Below, one piece after another: positions 1 through 8,452 of a stretch of 64,000 nt of DNA (position 1 is the first letter of the stretch; the number at the start of each line of letters is the position of its first letter). The translations under genes and the position numbers were made by a program. The notes beneath the pieces were generated by a model, which made no database searches, was not told where the DNA came from, and saw only the letters and a program-made list of their open reading frames with translations. This DNA comes from Sinobacterium caligoides (lineage in GTDB: Bacteria > Pseudomonadota > Gammaproteobacteria > Pseudomonadales > Sinobacteriaceae). The stretch spans positions 277,904 through 341,903 of the forward strand of contig NZ_RKHR01000006.1 in the NCBI RefSeq assembly GCF_003752585.1. Reading direction: 5' to 3'.

Positions 1-1009
1 AGATAAGATTCTCGAGCAAGCATTTGGCGCCGAGGCTAAGCTGATCTTAGATAAGACTGAGCACGTGCAGATCGTTGCCTGCGGCACCAGCTATCACTCG
101 GGTTTGGTGGCGCGCTATTGGTTGGAAGAGATTGCCGGCATTCCCTGTAGCGTCGAGGTGGCTTCGGAATTCCGTTATCGTAAGTTTGTGGTGCCGAAGA
201 ATAGCCTGTTTGTGACGATCTCTCAGTCGGGAGAGACTGCCGATACTTTGGCGGCACTGCGTCTGGCGAAGACGTTAGGCTATGCCTCATCACTGGCGAT
301 CTGTAATGTTGCGCAGAGTTCACTGGTGCGGGAGTCAGACCTCGCGCTGATGACGGAGGCCGGCACCGAGATTGGCGTCGCATCGACCAAGGCGTTTACC
401 ACGCAGCTCGTAGCGCTACTGCTGGTTACTATCGCGCTGGGGCGTCGCCACGGCCTGACTGCCAATGCCGAAGCGACGATGGTCGAGGCGTTGCAGCAGC
501 TGCCTGAGTTAATCGAGCAGACGCTAACTCTAGATGAAACAATTAAGCAGAGTTCAGAGCATTTTGCGGAGAAGAATCACTCGCTATTTCTCGGCCGTGG
601 CGCTCAGTACCCGGTGGCGATGGAGGGGGCGCTGAAGCTGAAGGAGATCTCCTACATTCACGCCGAAGCCTATCCTGCCGGTGAACTAAAGCATGGCCCG
701 CTGGCCCTTGTCGATGCGGATATGCCGATCGTGGCTGTGGCGCCAAACAACGAGCTGCTGGAGAAGTTGAAATCTAACCTTGAGGAGGTCGCAGCACGCG
801 GTGGTGAGCTGTTTGTTTTTGCCGATGTGGATTCAGGCTTACAGACTGGCCCAGGGATCATCAGCATTCAGGTGCCTTCGGTGCCTGCGGTGATCGAGCC
901 GATTATTTATACCATTCCATTGCAGCTATTGTCTTATCATGTGGCGGTGTTGAAGGGCACGGATGTCGATCAGCCTCGCAACTTGGCTAAATCGGTTACG
1001 GTTGAGTAA
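1..1009 (+). CDS. glmS: Glucosamine-6-phosphate synthase, C-terminal part (5' end outside window)
   Basis: GlmS makes glucosamine-6-phosphate from fructose-6-phosphate and glutamine, the first step towards UDP-GlcNAc for peptidoglycan and LPS. The reading frame is open from base 2 and there is no start in the window, so the N-terminal glutaminase domain and the first part of the isomerase lie upstream. What is visible is the two-SIS-domain isomerase half: the first SIS signature ACGTSYHSG appears about 22 residues in, SQSGETADT follows, and the second SIS contains [18 protein letters not shown]. The C-terminus [13 protein letters not shown] is the standard GlmS end that feeds residues into the active site. 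No intrinsic terminator is obvious in the 250 bases downstream. Identity is very secure. Confidence 0.97.
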   Translation, partial: DKILEQAFGAEAKLILDKTEHVQIVACGTSYHSGLVARYWLEEIAGIPCSVEVASEFRYRKFVVPKNSLFVTISQSGETADTLAALRLAKTLGYASSLAICNVAQSSLVRESDLALMTEAGTEIGVASTKAFTTQLVALLLVTIALGRRHGLTANAEATMVEALQQLPELIEQTLTLDETIKQSSEHFAEKNHSLFLGRGAQYPVAMEGALKLKEISYIHAEAYPAGELKHGPLALVDADMPIVAVAPNNELLEKLKSNLEEVAARGGELFVFADVDSGLQTGPGIISIQVPSVPAVIEPIIYTIPLQLLSYHVAVLKGTDVDQPRNLAKSVTVE

Positions 1010-1260
1010 TATGGCAACCATGCTTGGACGTATCGGGAAGTGTTTTTGCACTCTCGAGCGGCCAAGCAGCGATTAAGATACCCCCTCCCCGTTAATTCTT
1101 AATTAGCCTTTTAAAAATACCTACATCTAAGCTCGTTAAGGTGGTGCTTGAAAGCCTGCTATTTAGCTCGTAGCACAGGCTTAAATTAATGACGCCGATT
1201 GCTATTTTTTTGACCGCTGGATACGCTGGATAGAATGTGAAATAAACAAGGAACTCGCCC

Positions 1261-2751
1261 TTGCTGGGCGTTACATGCAGCCATATCGGTTATATTAGCA
1301 GTGAGTCCCCCCCTTGGTTAGTACTGGAACATGAGTGCAGACTATTGAAACTGTCGAATAAGTTAAAATATAGATTGCTCGTGAAGATGCTGCTAATCAA
1401 TGCCGTCATCGTTTTGTTGATGTTTTTGCTGAGTCGCTGGAGTATCGGCAGCGGTTTCTTAGACTATGTGAATAAGTCTGAGCAGCAGCGGATGACGACG
1501 CTGGTGGACAATTTATCGGATTACTATCAGCAACATGGTAGTTTTTCGGCGCTGGCGGAGGACGGCGCGTGGCCGCGCTATGTTCATCGGCCAAGGTTTA
1601 TCGAGTTAGAGCCACCAACGCCCGTAATAGCATCAAAGCGAGAGCCGACACATCATCGTCGTGAGCGTGGAGCAAAATACCACTTACTAGACCGAGATAA
1701 GCGACAGATTGCCGGCCCGAGTTATAAAAATATTAAGTCCCTGCTGTTGATTCCGATAGAGGTTGACGAGCAGACTGTGGGCTACCTGGCCTTCAAGCAA
1801 CACAAGCAGATAGCTTCGCGCTTAGACCGACTCTTTATCGAGCGACAGACCGCCAACCTAGTGTTGATAGGCGGCTTTTTATTATTATCTGCTGCACTAT
1901 TGGCACTGTTAATCGCCGCCCAGTTGGTACGCCCTCTCAAGCGTATGGCGGTGGCGACTCAAGCGATGGCTGCCGGCGACTACCAGGTGCGTATTGCGGC
2001 CGATAGCAGCGAGGAGATTGCGGCCTTAGCCATGGATATTAATAATCTGGCTACCTCGCTAGAGCAAAACAGAGAGGCGCGGCAACACTGGATTGCGGAT
2101 ATAGCTCACGAGCTGCGGACTCCGTTGGCGGTGGTGACCGGTGAAATCGAGGCGATGATAGACGGTGTGCGACCGAGCTCTCGCCAGGGCCTCGAGTCGT
2201 TGAAGCAAGAGGTCTGGCAACTAACCCGCCTCGTCAATGATCTGCGTGAGCTAGCCAACTCCGATCGAGGAGCCCTGGAGTACCACAAGTTACCGATGAC
2301 AGTCGCGGAGGTGGTGCAGCAGGTCTGTGACAGTGCCCGTGGTGAGCTCGAGGAGCGTGCTATTAATCTGCGACTTGAGTTGTCATCGTCACAGCAGATC
2401 TGGGCTGACGAGGCACGGATGCGGCAGCTGTTTAGTAACTTGATGCAGAATACCTTGCGTTATACCGATGCACCGGGAAAGCTGTGGATAAAGCTTTATC
2501 AACAGGATGATCGACTGGTGATTGAGTGGCAGGACTCCAGTCCCGGGGTGAGTGATGAGGAGCTACCGAGGTTGACGGAAAGGCTCTATCGGGTGGAGCA
2601 ATCGAGGTCACGGGTCGAGGGCGGTAGCGGCCTAGGCCTGTCGATTGTCGCCAACATTTGTGCGGCCCATGAGGGGCGGTTGAGTGTACAGCACTCTCCG
2701 CTCGGAGGTATCGCGTGGCGATTCAGTTTTAAGCTTATCGATGAACAGTAA
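1261..2751 (+). CDS. BaeS-like HAMP sensor histidine kinase
   Basis: Membrane histidine kinase that phosphorylates the response regulator encoded 17 bases downstream. Numbering from the TTG at 1261, it has TM1 about 43-62, a periplasmic sensor of about 135 residues rich in basic and His residues, TM2 about 199-221, a HAMP linker, a HisKA H-box IAHELRTPL with phospho-His 283, then the N-box NLMQNTLRYT and the G2 box GSGLGLSIV. Domain order and length fit the BaeS group. The start is uncertain. TTG 1261 has a well-placed AAGGA (1248-1252), but the first 28 residues look non-conserved; TTG 1345 or GTG 1381 would give a conventional N-terminus just before TM1. A run of seven C at 1307-1313 lies between these candidates. 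The neighbours (BaeR-like regulator, Spy-like chaperone) point to envelope stress sensing. Confidence 0.9.
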   Translation: MLGVTCSHIGYISSESPPWLVLEHECRLLKLSNKLKYRLLVKMLLINAVIVLLMFLLSRWSIGSGFLDYVNKSEQQRMTTLVDNLSDYYQQHGSFSALAEDGAWPRYVHRPRFIELEPPTPVIASKREPTHHRRERGAKYHLLDRDKRQIAGPSYKNIKSLLLIPIEVDEQTVGYLAFKQHKQIASRLDRLFIERQTANLVLIGGFLLLSAALLALLIAAQLVRPLKRMAVATQAMAAGDYQVRIAADSSEEIAALAMDINNLATSLEQNREARQHWIADIAHELRTPLAVVTGEIEAMIDGVRPSSRQGLESLKQEVWQLTRLVNDLRELANSDRGALEYHKLPMTVAEVVQQVCDSARGELEERAINLRLELSSSQQIWADEARMRQLFSNLMQNTLRYTDAPGKLWIKLYQQDDRLVIEWQDSSPGVSDEELPRLTERLYRVEQSRSRVEGGSGLGLSIVANICAAHEGRLSVQHSPLGGIAWRFSFKLIDEQ

Positions 2752-2768
2752 AAGCAGGTGATAGCCAT

Positions 2769-3443
2769 ATGATGCAGCAACACATTTTAGTCGTTGAGGA
2801 CGAACCCAAGCTCGCGGCGCTGTTGCGAGATTACCTACAGGCAAGTGACTTTCAAGTGACGATCGCCGATCGTGGCGATCGCGGGCTGGAGTTATGGCAG
2901 CAGTTGCAGCCGGATCTATTGTTGCTCGACCTGATGTTGCCGGGTATTGATGGTCTTGAGGTCTGTAAAGAGGTTAGAAAGACAGCCAATACGCCGATCA
3001 TTATGGTCACCGCCAGGGTGGAGGAGATCGATCGCCTGCTGGGCCTCGAATTGGGTGCCGACGATTACATCTGTAAGCCGTATAGCCCGAGAGAGGTAGT
3101 GGCACGGGTAAAGGCGGTATTGCGTCGAGGGGGAGCTGAAGAGCCCTCCCCATCGTCACTATTGAGCCTCGATGAGCTGAGTTACAGTGCGCTGCTGCAG
3201 GGCGTGAAGCTGGAGTTGACGGCGGTTGAGTTTCAGTTGCTGAAGCATCTCGCAGATAACCCGGGAAGGATCTATTCGAGAAACCAGCTGATGACCGGCA
3301 TTTATACTGATAATCGAGTGGTCTCCGATCGCACTATCGACAGTCACATTAAGAAGCTACGTAAGAAAATTGCCGAGGTTTATGCTGACGGTGAGCTGAT
3401 ACACTCAGTCTACGGTGTGGGCTATAAGTATGAGGCGGAGTAA
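2769..3443 (+). CDS. BaeR-like OmpR-family response regulator
   Basis: Two-component transcription factor, a DNA-binding partner of the upstream kinase. The receiver domain spans residues 1-120 with acidic residues E10/D11, phospho-acceptor D54 in LLLLDLMLPG, the conserved Thr of MVTAR and the Lys of CKPYSPRE. The C-terminal OmpR/PhoB winged helix (about 130-224) carries LTAVEFQLLKHLADNPGRIYSR and ends in the typical YGVGYKYE. ATG 2769 is followed directly by a second ATG, so the start could be either. The gap to the kinase is 17 bases, so the two are co-transcribed. A perfect dyad immediately follows its stop codon, upstream of the Spy-like gene, and is a plausible binding site for this regulator. 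BaeR is the closest named group I recognise, but CpxR-like function cannot be excluded. Confidence 0.9.
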   Translation: MMQQHILVVEDEPKLAALLRDYLQASDFQVTIADRGDRGLELWQQLQPDLLLLDLMLPGIDGLEVCKEVRKTANTPIIMVTARVEEIDRLLGLELGADDYICKPYSPREVVARVKAVLRRGGAEEPSPSSLLSLDELSYSALLQGVKLELTAVEFQLLKHLADNPGRIYSRNQLMTGIYTDNRVVSDRTIDSHIKKLRKKIAEVYADGELIHSVYGVGYKYEAE

Positions 3444-3457
3444 AAAGTGCACACTTT
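3444..3457. promoter_or_regulatory. Dyad upstream of the Spy-like gene
   Basis: AAAGTG (3444-3449) and CACTTT (3452-3457) form a perfect 6-bp inverted repeat separated by two bases. It starts right after the BaeR-like stop codon and lies 73 bases before the Spy-like start. Its position suggests an operator for the Spy-like gene; that role is inference. A second short inverted repeat (CTCATC 3502-3507 / GATGAG 3516-3521) overlaps the Shine-Dalgarno GAGG of the same gene. Confidence 0.4.
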
Positions 3458-3529
3458 CACGATTGCTGCATAATGTTTGCAAGATTACTCGGGATACTCT
3501 ACTCATCCACTAATTGATGAGGTCTCACA

Positions 3530-4078
3530 ATGAAGAAAACACTCACAGCACTATTGATGACGGCCGTTGTTGCCACCCCTATTTTCGCCGTAGCCGGCAC
3601 CTCGGCCGATGGCGCCAAACATCACGGCTTGATGCACAAGCTTGAATTGAACGAGCAGCAAAAAAAGCAGATGAAAGAGGTGATGAAGGACAACCGTGAG
3701 TCCAAGCAGCGCTATATGAAGCTACAGCAGCAAGAGACAGTGAAGAAGTTGCAGGGCTTCTTATCGCCTGAGCAGGTCGCGCAGGTTGAGCAGAGGATGG
3801 AACAGCGTCGTCAGCACCATCAGAAGCAGGAAAAAAGCCAGCATCATCGTGGCGAGCGCTTCAAAGCACTCAACCTAACCGCGGAGCAACAGGTGCAGGT
3901 GAAGAAGCTGATGAAAGAGAACCGCGCGGAGCGACAGCAGGCGATGAAGCTACAGCGTGCTGAGCATGAGGCGAAGTTTGCTAAATTGCTCACCGCGGAG
4001 CAGATGGAAACATTCAAAGCACAAGAGACAAAACGTGCACAACACCGCCACGATAAGGCAGCGAAACACGGTAGCTAA
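3530..4078 (+). CDS. Spy/CpxP-like periplasmic chaperone with duplicated LTxxQ unit
   Basis: Predicted exported protein of 182 residues. It has a clear Sec signal peptide (MKKTLTALLMTAVVATPIFA) and a mature part that is all helical, basic and rich in Gln, Lys and His. It contains four LTxxQ-type motifs: LNEQQ, LSPEQ, LTAEQ and LTAEQ. The mature region looks like two copies of one unit of about 50 residues, since LELNEQQ...MKLQQQE...LSPEQ aligns with LNLTAEQQ...MKLQRAE...LTAEQ, joined by a His-rich linker. Spy and CpxP act as envelope chaperones or modulators induced by the Bae/Cpx systems. The position directly after a BaeSR-like pair fits that role, and it is probably the main regulated target. 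ATG 3530 has SD GAGG. A strong terminator follows at 4103. Confidence 0.85.
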   Translation: MKKTLTALLMTAVVATPIFAVAGTSADGAKHHGLMHKLELNEQQKKQMKEVMKDNRESKQRYMKLQQQETVKKLQGFLSPEQVAQVEQRMEQRRQHHQKQEKSQHHRGERFKALNLTAEQQVQVKKLMKENRAERQQAMKLQRAEHEAKFAKLLTAEQMETFKAQETKRAQHRHDKAAKHGS

Positions 4079-4102
4079 TTACTCGCCAGAGAGATAAAGC
4101 AG

Positions 4103-4134
4103 CCCCGTTAATCATTTGGTTAACGGGGTTTTGT
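4103..4134 (+). terminator. Intrinsic terminator after the Spy-like gene
   Basis: Stem CCCCGTTAA (4103-4111) pairs perfectly with TTAACGGGG (4120-4128), with an 8-base loop, followed by TTTTG. It ends the kinase-regulator-chaperone unit. Confidence 0.85.
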
Positions 4135-4273
4135 CGTTTAGGGAGGGCTTTATCCGTCTACATCGCCTCTTTTGGCGACTACGCTCGGTCGTACGCTGGG
4201 TACACTGAGTGTTCATTTATTTATGCGTCCGTCGCCCCCTTCTCGGCCGCTACTCAGTGTTGGATGAAATACC

Positions 4274-5284
4274 ATGCGTGTCTACGGCAGTTTGATTGAT
4301 GATCTACGAGCAGTGCCTGAAACAATCGCAGACCTTGAGAGCTGTGGCTATACAGGCGCCTTTAGTGCTGAGATTAATAATGACCCGTTCTTGCCGCTGC
4401 TGTTAGCGGCTGAACATAGTCAGACGATAGAGTTGATGACTTCGATTGCGGTTGCCTTTGCCCGCAACCCGATGAGTGTTGCCAATATTGCTCACGACCT
4501 TAATCAATATAGTAACGGACGCTTTGTGCTGGGACTTGGCTCGCAGATTAAACCGCATATCACCCGACGTATGAGTATGCCGTGGAGTAAACCAGCCGCA
4601 AGGATGCGGGAGTTCATCGAGGCTATGCGGGCTATTTGGGCTTGTTGGTACGAAGGTGAGCCGCTCAATTACAACGGTGAGTTTTACCAACACACGCTGA
4701 TGACACCGATGTTCACCGCCGAGGATAAGCAACAACTCGGTGCTCCACTGGTGAAGCTGGCCGGCGTCGGCCCACTGATGACGCAGGTGGCCGGTGAGGT
4801 GGCAGACGGCCTGATCGCTCATGGTTTCACTACAGCTGAGTACCTGCGGCAAGTGACATTACCCAATGTTGAAAAAGGTTTGGCGACTAGACAGCGTCAG
4901 CGTGACGGCTTCGATATTTGTTGTCCGGTTATGGTTGCTAGCGGTGATACGGAGCAGGCGTTCGAGCAAGCGGTATTACGTGTGCGTAGCCAAATTGCCT
5001 TTTACTGCTCCACACCCGCCTACCGTGGGGTATTAGAGGTACATGATTGGGGAGAGATGCAGCCGCACTTTACTCGCCTCTCTAAGCAGGGTGACTGGGT
5101 CGCGATGACAGAGATGATCGATGATGAAATGTTGAACACTTTCGCGGTGATCTGTGAGCGACCTGATGATATTGCGGCAGAGTTGCAGCGCCGTTACGGC
5201 GGGCTGATTGATAGTTGGATGTGCACCTATCAGGGGACAAACGCGCAGCAACAGCGAGCTATGATTGATGCGCTAGAGAGTTAG
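4274..5284 (+). CDS. LLM-class F420-dependent oxidoreductase (TIGR03617-like)
   Basis: Luciferase-like TIM-barrel oxidoreductase of 336 residues. Family features are the opening strand MRVYGSLIDDL, the ELMTSIAVAFARNPMSVA segment, GRFVLGLGSQIKPHITRR in the cofactor-phosphate region, and KPAARMREFIEAMRAIW. Within the LLM superfamily it resembles the TIGR03617 group annotated as F420-dependent. No F420 biosynthesis gene is in the window, so FMN use is also possible. The substrate cannot be read from the sequence. It stands alone between a terminator upstream and an aldehyde dehydrogenase 95 bases downstream in the same direction. A functional link with that dehydrogenase (an aldehyde produced by oxidation) is possible but unproven. 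Confidence 0.8.
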   Translation: MRVYGSLIDDLRAVPETIADLESCGYTGAFSAEINNDPFLPLLLAAEHSQTIELMTSIAVAFARNPMSVANIAHDLNQYSNGRFVLGLGSQIKPHITRRMSMPWSKPAARMREFIEAMRAIWACWYEGEPLNYNGEFYQHTLMTPMFTAEDKQQLGAPLVKLAGVGPLMTQVAGEVADGLIAHGFTTAEYLRQVTLPNVEKGLATRQRQRDGFDICCPVMVASGDTEQAFEQAVLRVRSQIAFYCSTPAYRGVLEVHDWGEMQPHFTRLSKQGDWVAMTEMIDDEMLNTFAVICERPDDIAAELQRRYGGLIDSWMCTYQGTNAQQQRAMIDALES

Positions 5285-5349
5285 TTTAGCTCCTTTTGTA
5301 TTGATAAATATAGAAAATTACAACTTATAAACAGTTTTTAAGTATAGCT

Positions 5350-5360
5350 AATAACAACAA
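5350..5360 (+). promoter_or_regulatory. AAN-repeat motif (Hfq/Crc-type) before the aldehyde dehydrogenase
   Basis: AATAACAACAA is a four-fold AAN repeat ending six bases before the Shine-Dalgarno GAGGA (5366-5370) of the gene starting at 5380. It matches the AANAANAA consensus known for Hfq/Crc translational repression in Pseudomonas. A Crc homologue is encoded at 54757-55530. The match is seen directly; repression is inferred. Confidence 0.4.
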
Positions 5361-5379
5361 ATTATGAGGATAAACCGTC

Positions 5380-6834
5380 ATGACCGTGCAACAGATGATC
5401 AATCCAAGTGCCGCCGAGATGGCGAAAGTTGTCGAGCAACAGCGTCTCGCCTACGTTCGAGAAGGCAAGGTCGCTGCCGAAGTGCGGATGGAGCGCCTAG
5501 ATCGATTGATTACGTTGGTTCATGATCACAAGGATGAGTTTGCGCTGGCAATGAGTGCTGACTTTGGTCATCGTTCGACGCACCAATCGTTAATGGCCGA
5601 TATTTACTCGACGTTGGAGACGTTGAAACATACTAAAAAGCAGATTGCCAAGTGGATGAAGCCGGAGAAGCGTAAGGCACCGTTTCCGATGGGCTTGTTC
5701 GGTGCCAAGGCACGTATTGAATACCAACCCAAGGGCGTCGTTGGCGTGCTGGGCACTTGGAACTTCCCGATCAGTACGGTGATCGGGCCGCTGTGCGGAA
5801 TCTTGGCGGCGGGGAATCGCGCGGTGATTAAGTATTCAGAAGTAACACCGGCCTCTGCAGAGCTGATGGATCAGTTGTTTAAGCGTTATTTTAAGCGTGA
5901 TGAAGTGGCGGGCTTTCTCGGTGGCGCGGAGATTGGTGCAGCCTTCAGCGCCCTGCCCCTCGATCACCTCATTTTTACTGGTGCCACTGGTATCGGTCGA
6001 CACGTGTTGCGTGCAGCGGCGGAGAACCTCACGCCAGTGACGCTGGAGTTGGGTGGAAAGTCGCCGGTGATTATCTCCAGTGCGGCGGATATCGAAGAGT
6101 CTGCTAAGCGTATCATGACCGGCAAGGCACTGAATGTAGGTCAAGTTTGTCTCTCGCCGGATTATGTCTTGGTACCTGAAGATTTAAAGGAACGGTTCAT
6201 CGATGCGCTTGTTGAGCAGGTGAAGACGATGTTCCCTAGTATGTTAAACAACCCCGATTATACCTCGGTGATCAATCCGCGACACCAGCAGAGGCTGCTG
6301 TCCTACCTAGAGGATGCGAGGGTCAAAGGGGGCGATGTACGTGAGATTAATCCTGCTAATGAAGATTTTAGTCAGCAGAAAGGCGTACAGAAGATACCGA
6401 TGACACTGGTGGTAGACCCTAGTGATGAGATGTTGGTGATGCAGGAGGAGATGTTTGGGCCGCTGCTGTGCATCAAAAGTTATCAACAGATAGAGCAAGC
6501 GATCAGTTATATTAATAGCCGCCCTCGCCCATTGGCGCTGTATTATTTTGGGGATAAGAATGGCCAGGAGGTGCGAAAGGTATTGGATAGCACTTGCTCT
6601 GGGGGCGTCACCATCAACGACGTATTAGTCCATGTTAGTTGTGAGGACCTACCGTTTGGCGGTATTGGTCCTAGTGGCATGGGTAGCTACCATGGTATTG
6701 AGGGGTTTAAGACCTTCTCCCATGCTCGCTCGGTCTATACCCAGACCAAGATTAACCTACAGGCTCTCGGCGGCATGATTCCGCCCTATGGCGATAAGTG
6801 TGACAAGACCCTTAAGGGGATGATTAAGAAGTAG
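5380..6834 (+). CDS. Coniferyl-aldehyde dehydrogenase-type aldehyde dehydrogenase
   Basis: NAD(P)-dependent aldehyde dehydrogenase of 484 residues, most like the CalB (coniferyl aldehyde dehydrogenase) branch of the class 3 family. Signatures are VVGVLGTWNFPI, the Rossmann turn FTGATGIGRHV, catalytic Glu 223 in LELGGKSP, catalytic Cys 257 in NVGQVCLSPDYV, and EEMFGPLL. The C-terminus MIPPYGDK is typical of this branch. It would oxidise a hydrophobic or aromatic aldehyde to the acid; the exact substrate cannot be told. The ATG has SD GAGGA. The AT-rich 95-base leader holds an Hfq/Crc-type motif, which suggests catabolite control. It appears monocistronic, with 95 bases before the next start. 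Confidence 0.88.
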   Translation: MTVQQMINPSAAEMAKVVEQQRLAYVREGKVAAEVRMERLDRLITLVHDHKDEFALAMSADFGHRSTHQSLMADIYSTLETLKHTKKQIAKWMKPEKRKAPFPMGLFGAKARIEYQPKGVVGVLGTWNFPISTVIGPLCGILAAGNRAVIKYSEVTPASAELMDQLFKRYFKRDEVAGFLGGAEIGAAFSALPLDHLIFTGATGIGRHVLRAAAENLTPVTLELGGKSPVIISSAADIEESAKRIMTGKALNVGQVCLSPDYVLVPEDLKERFIDALVEQVKTMFPSMLNNPDYTSVINPRHQQRLLSYLEDARVKGGDVREINPANEDFSQQKGVQKIPMTLVVDPSDEMLVMQEEMFGPLLCIKSYQQIEQAISYINSRPRPLALYYFGDKNGQEVRKVLDSTCSGGVTINDVLVHVSCEDLPFGGIGPSGMGSYHGIEGFKTFSHARSVYTQTKINLQALGGMIPPYGDKCDKTLKGMIKK

Positions 6835-6929
6835 CGGCTGTTGATAACTGCGGTATAACGTAATGCACCGTCTGCATGGTGTTGCTATTCCAACTTTAAC
6901 AGAGGTCAGTGGTCGCCGAGGGTAAGCTT

Positions 6930-7706
6930 ATGTCATCGATGACAGAACAATTTACAGCACCGTTAAACGAGGCGTATGGCGAGGGCGTCTATCGTCGTCG
7001 AATTCGTCTGATAGCTAATGAAGGCACAGTCGTTGCCGAGCTAGAGGATATTGCCCACGGCTTTAGGGTACGACTTGAGCATGATGGTGAAAGGGTGACA
7101 CGGTTGCTTCCCGAGGTGATACGAGCGCCCTTTAGCACCTGTACTGGGGCAGTGGAGCCGCTACAGTCGCTGTTGGGGGTGTCGATAGGCAGTCGGGCAG
7201 TAGAGGTCGTTAAGCAGAGCGATATTGCCAGTCAATGCACCCACCTATTCGACTTGGCGACGCTGGCTATCGTACATTGTCGACGGGGGGGGGAACGTCT
7301 CTGGGATTTAACCGTGGCAGACCAGCCACAGCCGGGTGAGCCAGTGCTTGCCACCGCCCATCTCGATGGAGAACTGCTGCTGTCGTGGCGGGTGGCAGAT
7401 TGGACAGTAAAGGCGCCGGCACTGCTGAATGGTAATACACTGTTTAAAGGCTTTAGTGCATGGGCTGATGAAGCTTATAGTGGCGATGCGGCGGAGGCGG
7501 CATTTGCATTGCAGAAAGCCTACTTTGTCGCTCAGGCACGACGCTTTGAGGTCGATAACATGGCCGGTCGAGCGGCGATTGAAGACGGGGCGATGCAGGG
7601 GGTCTGTTACACTTACTCACAGCCAGTGATTGAACAGGCGGTGCGCCTTCCCGGTGGCACCAGAGATTTTACCGATAACCCCGAGCAGCTGCTTAGCTTC
7701 CTTTAG
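6930..7706 (+). CDS. DUF2889 family protein of unknown function
   Basis: Hypothetical protein of 258 residues that fits the DUF2889 pattern. The N-terminal part has RRRIRLIANEG, AELEDIAHGFRVRLEHDG and then RAPFSTCTGAVEPLQSLLG. There is no signal peptide or membrane segment. I chose ATG 6930 because GAGGG (6918-6922) is spaced correctly; a GTG at 6909 in frame has no good ribosome site. Function is unknown. DUF2889 members often sit near catabolic oxidoreductases, which agrees with the aldehyde dehydrogenase upstream, but that is weak evidence. An uninterrupted run of nine G (7285-7293) sits inside the coding region and could make the gene slippage-prone. The 3' end converges on the methyltransferase gene with only eight bases between. 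Confidence 0.78.
   Translation: MSSMTEQFTAPLNEAYGEGVYRRRIRLIANEGTVVAELEDIAHGFRVRLEHDGERVTRLLPEVIRAPFSTCTGAVEPLQSLLGVSIGSRAVEVVKQSDIASQCTHLFDLATLAIVHCRRGGERLWDLTVADQPQPGEPVLATAHLDGELLLSWRVADWTVKAPALLNGNTLFKGFSAWADEAYSGDAAEAAFALQKAYFVAQARRFEVDNMAGRAAIEDGAMQGVCYTYSQPVIEQAVRLPGGTRDFTDNPEQLLSFL
7285..7293 (+). repeat. G9 homopolymer inside the DUF2889 gene
   Basis: Nine consecutive G in the middle of the coding sequence, encoding the stretch Arg-Gly-Gly. Loss or gain of one G would shift the frame and truncate the protein. It is among the longest homopolymers I see in the window. Confidence 0.9.
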
Positions 7707-7714
7707 CGGGAATA

Positions 7715-8344
7715 TTAGGCGTTGTTAATCACCATGATGGCTCCGCGTGCCGCTGGTGGCCCGGCGAGTTCGATGAGCTCTATTTGGGCGCAGTGTTGCT
7801 CGGCACAGTATTCCGCCAATTCCACGAAGGGCTCGCGCTCCGGGTCGGCATAGACTATCTGTTCGACATCGGCGGCGATGGCCCGATCGATTAATTGTTG
7901 GTGTATGTCGCTTAGCTCGTCCCAGAAACAGACGTCGGCGGCGATGATAATGTCGAAACTTCCCAGCACTTTTTGCTCGAGTTGCTCGAAGCGACTTTGC
8001 TGGCAATCGATCTTGGCGTCGTTGACCGTCGCATGCAGCTGCAGATAGGGAAAAACGTTGGCATCGGCATCGACGGCAGTGACGACACAGCCATAATACT
8101 TACTGAGATAGATACCTGCGAGGCCCCAGCCACAGCCCAGCTCTAACACCTTGCTGCCGGTTTGTGGTGGGTTTTTTCTGAAATGATCAATCAACAGAAA
8201 GCAGGCGTCCCAGACTTTGTCGCCATGGATCGAGGTCGGGTGCTGTTGTTTCAGTTGCTCGATCGCAGGGTGCTGTGGGGAAAGTAGCTCTAAGTCATAG
8301 ACTTTTTCGCTGATAGTGCTGGCGGTATGAGAATCTTGAGGCAT
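7715..8344 (-). CDS. Class I SAM-dependent methyltransferase
   Basis: Protein of 209 residues with a Rossmann SAM-binding fold. Motif I is VLELGCGWGLAGIYL, the acidic residue ending strand 2 is in VVTAVDAD, and FDIIIAADVCFW follows at the motif IV position. The DVCFW motif and a leading IHGDKVWDACFLLIDHF segment (reminiscent of the WxAA/VWD motif of METTL21-type enzymes) suggest a protein or small-molecule methyltransferase of the Methyltransf_16-like group. The substrate is unknown. It is transcribed against DUF2889, eight bases from its end, and appears monocistronic. The ATG start begins MPQDSHTAS. Confidence 0.75.
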   Translation of the reverse strand: MPQDSHTASTISEKVYDLELLSPQHPAIEQLKQQHPTSIHGDKVWDACFLLIDHFRKNPPQTGSKVLELGCGWGLAGIYLSKYYGCVVTAVDADANVFPYLQLHATVNDAKIDCQQSRFEQLEQKVLGSFDIIIAADVCFWDELSDIHQQLIDRAIAADVEQIVYADPEREPFVELAEYCAEQHCAQIELIELAGPPAARGAIMVINNA

Positions 8345-8452
8345 GTTGAACCCGAGTAATTTGTCTTGTTGAGTAGGGTAATAACTTTACTTAGTCGAAT
8401 GAGGACTTTCTATCCAAATAGCAGTGTGTCTATGCTTGTCGATACGAGTAGC

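Noticed and set aside
4403..4852. 149-codon open frame antisense to the LLM oxidoreductase
   Set aside because: Shadow frame, no SD, no similarity.
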